From the NCBI GenBank assembly GCA_900549245.1, contig URNQ01000057.1, forward strand, positions 1-9,278: a stretch of DNA of 9,278 bases, in the 5' to 3' direction. The translations under genes and the position numbers were made by a program. The first letter of the stretch is position 1, and each line of letters opens with the position of its first letter. The notes under the pieces were generated by a model. The model saw only the letters and a list, made by a program, of their open reading frames with translations, was not told the origin of the DNA and made no database searches. This document shows, piece by piece, positions 5,367 to 9,278 of this stretch. Source of the DNA: an uncultured Collinsella sp. Its GTDB lineage: Bacteria; Actinomycetota; Coriobacteriia; Coriobacteriales; Coriobacteriaceae.

Positions 5367-6803
5367 ATGGCAGAGACAGAAAAGAAGCGCACTCTTCGAG
5401 TCCCGCACGTGTACACCATCATTCTCGTCTTGATGGCCGTATTTGCCGTTCTGACCTGGGTCGTGCCTTCGGGTTCGTTTGAGCGCCAGGAGGTTAACGG
5501 TCGCGAGGTAACGGTCTCGGGCACCTATGAGCCTGTCGATAAGGTCTATACGGACGAGGACGGCAACGAGGTTGATCTTCGCCAAGGCATCTTCGAAGTA
5601 CTTGAGGCCCCTGCGATCGGCATCCAGCAAGCGGTCGAGGTCGTTGCATTCATTATGATCGTGGGAGGTTCCTTCCAGGTCATCACGGCGACCGGAGCCA
5701 TCACGAGCGGCGTCGCCCGAGTGGTGAAGAAGTTCAAGAGCAAGGACGTCCTCATCATTCCGATCCTAATGGTGCTTTTTGCCTTGGGCGGCAGCACCTT
5801 TGGTATGGCAGAGGAGACGCTTCCGTTCTTTGCGATTCTTATGCCGATCATGATGGCCATGGGCTTCGACTCAATTACAGCGTTCATGACGGTGTTTGTG
5901 GGTGCCCGTATCGGATACATCGCATCTACCGTCAATCCGTTCAACGTCCTGATTTCCCAGGGCATCCTCGGTATCCAGGGCAACCCCCAGCTTTGGTTGC
6001 GTACCATTGCCCTTGCCGTGCTCACGGCGGTTGCCGTCGCATGGGTTGTAATGTATGCCCTCAAGGTTAAGAAAAACCCCGAAGCGTCCCCCGCTTTCCA
6101 CGATGATATCGAGAAACGCAAAGAGTTTGGCGCGGATGAGAACCTCCTCGATAGCGAGTTCACCGCTAAGCAAAAAGCCGTCATGGTTATTTTCGTGCTT
6201 GGACTTGGCGCTATCATTTGGGGCCTGGTAGCCCAGGGCTGGTACATGAACGAAATCTCTGCGATTTTCTTGGCCATGGCCCTTCTTTCTGGTGTTGTTT
6301 CCGGGATGAATGAGAAGGAGATCGCTGGCGAGTTCGTTAAGGGAATTGCAGATTTCGCGTTCTCTGCCATCGTTGTTGGACTTGCCCGCGGAATCCTCGT
6401 AATCGCCAATGACGGCCTCATCATCGATACGATTCTCAATACGCTCGCCACGGCTCTCACTGGAGTTCCAGCCGTTATCTTTACGAGCATCCTCTATGTC
6501 GTGGATAACCTTCTGTCGATCCTCGTTCCGAGCTCTTCGGGTATCGCTGCTCTTACGATTCCAATTTTTGGCCCGCTTGTTGAGCTGATGGGCTTAAACC
6601 CCGAGGCTGCAGTTACGGGTCTTTCCATGGGCAGCGCGGCCATGTCTCTCATTTCGCCAACAAGCGCGATGCTCGTTGCCGGTCTTGGCGTCTGCAAGAT
6701 TCCGCTTGGCCAGTGGTGGAAGGTTGCTTGGAAATTCTTCCTGGTCGTGAGCGTTATCTGCATGGCATTCACTGCGGTTTCGGGCCTTATCCCCTTGCCG
6801 TAA
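5367..6803 (+). CDS. arcD: DcuC/YfcC-family membrane transporter, probable arginine/ornithine antiporter
   Basis: The 478-residue polytopic membrane protein belongs to the DcuC/YfcC (C4-dicarboxylate anaerobic carrier-like) family. Members in arginine deiminase clusters are annotated as ArcD and exchange arginine for ornithine without energy cost. Hydrophobic segments lie at about 14-34, 85-108, 127-142, 151-166, 170-200, 210-232, 270-290, 294-312, 328-348, 355-385, 392-408 and 452-474. Family features include WVVPSGSF (31-38), FGMAEETLPF (145-154), the loop STVNPFN (187-193) and VPSSSGIAALTIPIFGPL (387-404). A hydrophilic loop (about 233-268) separates the two halves. AAGGAGG (5356-5362) sits 4 nt before the ATG, an almost ideal ribosome binding site. 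It is first in the operon, 41 bp ahead of arcA. Substrate is inferred from context; a dicarboxylate or another amino acid cannot be excluded from sequence. Confidence 0.88.
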   Translation: MAETEKKRTLRVPHVYTIILVLMAVFAVLTWVVPSGSFERQEVNGREVTVSGTYEPVDKVYTDEDGNEVDLRQGIFEVLEAPAIGIQQAVEVVAFIMIVGGSFQVITATGAITSGVARVVKKFKSKDVLIIPILMVLFALGGSTFGMAEETLPFFAILMPIMMAMGFDSITAFMTVFVGARIGYIASTVNPFNVLISQGILGIQGNPQLWLRTIALAVLTAVAVAWVVMYALKVKKNPEASPAFHDDIEKRKEFGADENLLDSEFTAKQKAVMVIFVLGLGAIIWGLVAQGWYMNEISAIFLAMALLSGVVSGMNEKEIAGEFVKGIADFAFSAIVVGLARGILVIANDGLIIDTILNTLATALTGVPAVIFTSILYVVDNLLSILVPSSSGIAALTIPIFGPLVELMGLNPEAAVTGLSMGSAAMSLISPTSAMLVAGLGVCKIPLGQWWKVAWKFFLVVSVICMAFTAVSGLIPLP

Positions 6804-6812
6804 AAGCAAAAC

Positions 6813-6830
6813 CTTACATACAGTTGTAAG
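6813..6830 (+). other. Small hairpin between arcD and arcA
   Basis: CTTACA (6813-6818) pairs with TGTAAG (6825-6830) around a 6-nt loop. It ends a few bases before the arcA Shine-Dalgarno GAAGGA (6834-6839). No T-tract follows, so it is not a terminator. It could modestly affect arcA translation or transcript processing. Confidence 0.35.
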
Positions 6831-6844
6831 AAAGAAGGATAGAG

Positions 6845-8089
6845 ATGAACAAAGGACTGAACGTTCATAGCGAGATTGGCGCCCTTAAGAAGGTGTGCGT
6901 CCATCGCCCCGGTATGGATCTTGTAAACATGAAGGCGGAGGATTTCGACCGCGTTTGGATTCACGACGCGTTCTATCTGGACTATGCCCAGAAAGAGCAC
7001 GATCAGTTTACCGACCTTCTTCGCGGCGCTGGCGCCGAGGTCGTCTATATGGAAGAGCTGCTCGCTGAGACGTTTGACAAAGTCGAGGGTACTCGCGCAG
7101 AGTTCATGACGAAGTTCATGGGTGAGTCCGGCATCTCCAACGCGGCCCTTCGCCAGGCCGTTGTCGAGAAGCTTGATTCGATTAAGGACAACAAGGAGTT
7201 TGTCCTTGCTGCCATGGGCGGCCTCTACGTTCGCGACCTCGAGATCCCCAAGGTCGGCGGTTCTCTTGCCAGTATGGACGGCGAGGAGTTGAAGGCTGAC
7301 GATATGGTGCTGTTCCCCATGCCGGCCTCGTATTTCTCCCGTGACCCTCTGGCTGTCGTGGGCAAGGGCGCTACCATGAACCGCATGTACTGGAATCAGC
7401 GCAATCGCGAAGTAATCTTCTACGAAACGGTGCTGCGTAACCATCCTGATTACGCTGGTAGCCCCATTTGGTATGACCACAACAGCGAGTGGCATATCGA
7501 GGGCGGCGATATCCTCAACATCAACGCCAAGACGCTCGCCATCGGTATTTCCGAGCGCACCCAGACTGCAGCCATCGATGAGCTCGCCAAGAATATGTTC
7601 TGGGGTTCCGATGAGGCTGAGATCGAGAACATCTATGCCATCAAGATTCCGCACGGCTATGCCTACATGCACCTCGACACCGTCTGCACGCAGGTCGATC
7701 GCGATAAGTTCACGGTCTATCCCGGCATCTACCAGACGCTTCGTGCCTACCGCCTGACCAAGGGCGATTCGGAGGGGGAGGTGCATATCGAGGAACTCGA
7801 GGGCACCCTGCAGCATATCCTCGAGCTTGCGACGGGTATGGACCATATCACCATGATTGAGTGCGGTGGCGGCGATCCGATCGAGGCTTCCCGTGAGCAG
7901 TGGAACGATGGTTCCAACACTCTTGCGGTCGCACCGGGCAAGGTCTGCGTGTATGAGCGCAACGTTGTAACCAACGATGCTCTTTACAAGGCTGGCGTCG
8001 AGCTGCTCGTCGCTCCCTCCGAGGAGCTTTCTCGCGGTCGCGGCGGCCCGCGTTGCATGACCATGCCGTTCTGGCGTGAGGAAATCTAG
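6845..8089 (+). CDS. arcA: Arginine deiminase
   Basis: This cytoplasmic enzyme hydrolyses L-arginine to L-citrulline and ammonia, the first pathway step. The 414-residue length is typical. Catalytic motifs are complete: FSRDP (Asp167), WHIEGGD (Glu219, Asp222), YMHLDT (His276, Asp278) and the loop SRGRGGPRC (Arg399, Cys404). The REQWNDGSN motif (350-358) is also present. The two carboxylate-binding arginines align at Arg186 and Arg237. One departure is PMPASYFSRDP: the position of Asn160 in Pseudomonas aeruginosa ADI, six residues before the catalytic Asp, is Ala161 here. GAAGGA (6834-6839) lies 5 nt before the ATG. It follows arcD and is followed after 85 bp by arcB, with a strong hairpin in the gap. 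Codons are mostly G/C-ending, as in arcB, consistent with high expression. This is clearly the main ADI of the locus. Confidence 0.97.
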   Translation: MNKGLNVHSEIGALKKVCVHRPGMDLVNMKAEDFDRVWIHDAFYLDYAQKEHDQFTDLLRGAGAEVVYMEELLAETFDKVEGTRAEFMTKFMGESGISNAALRQAVVEKLDSIKDNKEFVLAAMGGLYVRDLEIPKVGGSLASMDGEELKADDMVLFPMPASYFSRDPLAVVGKGATMNRMYWNQRNREVIFYETVLRNHPDYAGSPIWYDHNSEWHIEGGDILNINAKTLAIGISERTQTAAIDELAKNMFWGSDEAEIENIYAIKIPHGYAYMHLDTVCTQVDRDKFTVYPGIYQTLRAYRLTKGDSEGEVHIEELEGTLQHILELATGMDHITMIECGGGDPIEASREQWNDGSNTLAVAPGKVCVYERNVVTNDALYKAGVELLVAPSEELSRGRGGPRCMTMPFWREEI

Positions 8090-8106
8090 TCAGCGTTAGC
8101 GTATCT

Positions 8107-8133
8107 GGGCGGCGCGTGTGGTCTGCGCCGCCC
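8107..8133 (+). other. GC-rich hairpin between arcA and arcB
   Basis: There is a perfect 9-bp stem of nine G-C pairs, GGGCGGCGC (8107-8115) with GCGCCGCCC (8125-8133), and a 9-nt loop. The downstream bases (ATCCCTCCTTGTGTG) are T-containing but not a T-tract, so at most it is a leaky terminator. It more probably acts in 3'-end stabilisation or processing that sets the arcA:arcB ratio (inference). Confidence 0.7.
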
Positions 8134-8174
8134 ATCCCTCCTTGTGTGTTCCAACAACCGAAAGGACTCAAATC

Positions 8175-9182
8175 ATGGCTCTTAATCTTTCTGGTCGAAG
8201 CGTTCTTACCCTGCTTGACTTTACGTCTGAGGAAATCGAGTACATGCTCGACCTCTCAAAGAACTTCAAGGATATGAAGCGCGCCGGTTATCCGCACCGC
8301 TTTCTCGAGGGCAAGAACATTGTCCTGCTGTTTGAGAAGACCTCAACGCGCACGCGCTGTGCCTTCGAGGTCGGCGGTATGGACCTGGGTATGGGCGTGA
8401 CCTACCTCGACCCCGGCTCGTCGCAGATGGGCAAGAAAGAGTCCATCGAGGATACCGCCCGCGTGCTCGGTCGCATGTATGACGGTATTGAGTATCGCGG
8501 CTCCGACCAGTCAATCGTCGAGGAGCTTGCCGCCAAGGCTGGCGTTCCCGTCTGGAACGGTCTGACCAACGAGTACCATCCCACCCAGGCCCTTGCCGAC
8601 ATTCTTACCATGCGTGAGGAGTTTGGTGACACGCGCGGCATGAAGCTCACCTATATGGGCAAGGAGCAGGGCAACGTCAGCGACTCCCTGATGGTTATCT
8701 GCGCCAAGCTCGGCATTAACTTCTGCTCCTGCGGACCCAAGGGCGATGTCGAGGGCGCCACGCACTTCGATCCCGAGCTTCTTGAGCGCTGCCAGGAGAT
8801 CGCCGCTCAGAATGGCTGCACGATCCAGCTCACTGAGGATATCGACGAGGGCGTCAAGGATGCAGACGTGATCTATACGGACGTTTGGGTCGGTATGGGC
8901 CAGGCTGAGGAGCTGTGGAAGAGCCGAATCGATCTTCTCTCTCCCTATCGAGTAACGCCCGAGGTCATGGCCAAGGCAAACCCCGGCGCCATCTTTATGC
9001 ACTGCCTGCCGAGCTTCCACGATACGCAGACCACCATCGGCGCCGAGATTGCCGAGAAGTTCGGCGTGACCGAGATGGAGGTTTCCGACGAGGTCTTTGA
9101 GAGCGCGCAGTCTCGCGTGTTCCAGGAGGCCGAGAACCGCATGCATACCATTAAGGCCATGATGTACGCGACGCTTCGCTAG
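8175..9182 (+). CDS. arcB: Ornithine carbamoyltransferase, catabolic
   Basis: In the deiminase pathway this cytoplasmic enzyme runs phosphorolysis of citrulline to ornithine and carbamoyl phosphate. The 335-residue protein has the carbamoyl phosphate site STRTR (57-61), the QMGKKESIEDTARVLGRMYD segment (84-103), EYHPTQ (133-138), the catalytic HCLP (276-279) and FHDTQTTIG (281-289). The ornithine-binding loop reads DVWVGMG (236-242), with Gly240 where ornithine carbamoyltransferases usually have Ser in D-x-W-x-S-M-G. The inner motif GKEQGNVSDSL also departs from the common GDxxNN, though the second Asn is kept. The ATG at 8175 is chosen because AAAGGA (8161-8166) lies 8 nt upstream and the N-terminus MALNLSGRSVLTLLDF fits the family; a GTG/ATG further up would run into the hairpin. 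Two stop codons follow in a row. The second arcC starts 23 bp later. Putrescine or another carbamoyl acceptor is a less likely alternative. Confidence 0.94.
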   Translation: MALNLSGRSVLTLLDFTSEEIEYMLDLSKNFKDMKRAGYPHRFLEGKNIVLLFEKTSTRTRCAFEVGGMDLGMGVTYLDPGSSQMGKKESIEDTARVLGRMYDGIEYRGSDQSIVEELAAKAGVPVWNGLTNEYHPTQALADILTMREEFGDTRGMKLTYMGKEQGNVSDSLMVICAKLGINFCSCGPKGDVEGATHFDPELLERCQEIAAQNGCTIQLTEDIDEGVKDADVIYTDVWVGMGQAEELWKSRIDLLSPYRVTPEVMAKANPGAIFMHCLPSFHDTQTTIGAEIAEKFGVTEMEVSDEVFESAQSRVFQEAENRMHTIKAMMYATLR

Positions 9183-9205
9183 TAGCTGGGAAGTGAACGA
9201 ACACT

Positions 9206-9278
9206 ATGAGTAAACCGTACGGAAAGCCCGATCGCATCGTCGTCGCCCTCGGCGGCAACGCCCTCGGCAACAACCCCG
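9206..9278 (+). CDS. arcC: Carbamate kinase, second copy, 5' end only (cut by window end)
   Basis: An ATG at 9206, 23 bp after the arcB stop, opens MSKPYGKPDRIVVALGGNAL and continues to GNNP at the edge. This is the N-terminus of carbamate kinase with the nucleotide-binding GGNAL motif. It completes the expected arcD-arcA-arcB-arcC operon order. The upstream GGGAAG (9188-9193) is a weak Shine-Dalgarno, 12 nt from the ATG, so coupling to arcB translation is possible. From 9224 on it is identical to the first arcC (2101-2155), whereas the first six codons differ. Whether the rest is intact cannot be judged. Confidence 0.85.
   Translation, partial: MSKPYGKPDRIVVALGGNALGNNP
9224..9278 (+). repeat. 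55-bp exact direct repeat, copy 2 (start of second arcC)
   Basis: This is identical to 2101-2155 and is cut by the window end. Because the window stops exactly with the 55-base match, a sequence-assembly break at a repeat is a possible explanation besides recent gene conversion. Confidence 0.95.

Noticed and set aside
6813..6830. Terminator between arcD and arcA
   Set aside because: The stem is only 6 bp, AT-rich and without a following T-tract, and the genes are clearly consecutive members of one operon.
6494..7846. 450-codon open frame antisense to arcD and arcA
   Set aside because: It spans two well-supported genes on the other strand, has no family features, and arises from the absence of stop codons opposite G/C-ending codons.

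Overview
The window is a chromosomal segment of a GC-rich anaerobic actinobacterium, most likely a gut Coriobacteriia member of the Collinsella type. That placement is an inference from three things: strong G/C-ending codon bias, purine-rich Shine-Dalgarno sites, and a DcuC/YfcC-type transporter in the arginine deiminase cluster. No rRNA, tRNA or other marker gene is present to confirm it. Most of the window is an arginine deiminase (ADI) pathway locus with unusual extra parts.

Layout. Positions 29-1390 (minus) encode an AAA ATPase with a DUF4143-type C-terminal domain. Its promoter region carries a 34-bp tandem repeat containing a palindrome (1407-1491). Next to it is a decayed coding remnant (1498-1716, minus) and an AT-rich stretch without genes (1720-2082). 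A stand-alone carbamate kinase gene, arcC (2083-3045, plus), ends in a strong intrinsic terminator (3111-3144). Converging on it from the right is a two-gene minus-strand unit: a divergent arginine deiminase paralog (3839-5089), followed after a single base by an XRE/S24-like regulator (3187-3837). A 277-bp divergent intergenic region (5090-5366) separates this unit from the main plus-strand operon: arcD-type transporter (5367-6803), canonical arcA (6845-8089), arcB (8175-9182) and the start of a second arcC (9206 to the window end).

How the genes work together. ArcD is predicted to exchange external arginine for ornithine. ArcA deiminates arginine to citrulline and ammonia. ArcB phosphorolyses citrulline to ornithine and carbamoyl phosphate. 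ArcC uses carbamoyl phosphate to make ATP, releasing ammonia and CO2. The minus-strand paralog keeps the five core ADI catalytic residues but has lost the arginines of the active-site loop and the REQW-type motif, so its substrate or role may differ. Its regulator has an S24 fold that appears to lack the protease dyad. A family of ACATCA half-sites, including a 21-bp perfect palindrome, sits between the two divergent units and is the obvious candidate operator.

The most notable points are: the divergent ADI paralog plus regulator module with its operator family; a 55-bp exact identity between the two arcC copies that begins abruptly and runs exactly to the window end (gene conversion, or an assembly break at a repeat); and the palindromic tandem repeats in front of the ATPase gene. 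I did not find a clearly new multi-gene system. The paralog-regulator module is the best candidate for something undescribed.
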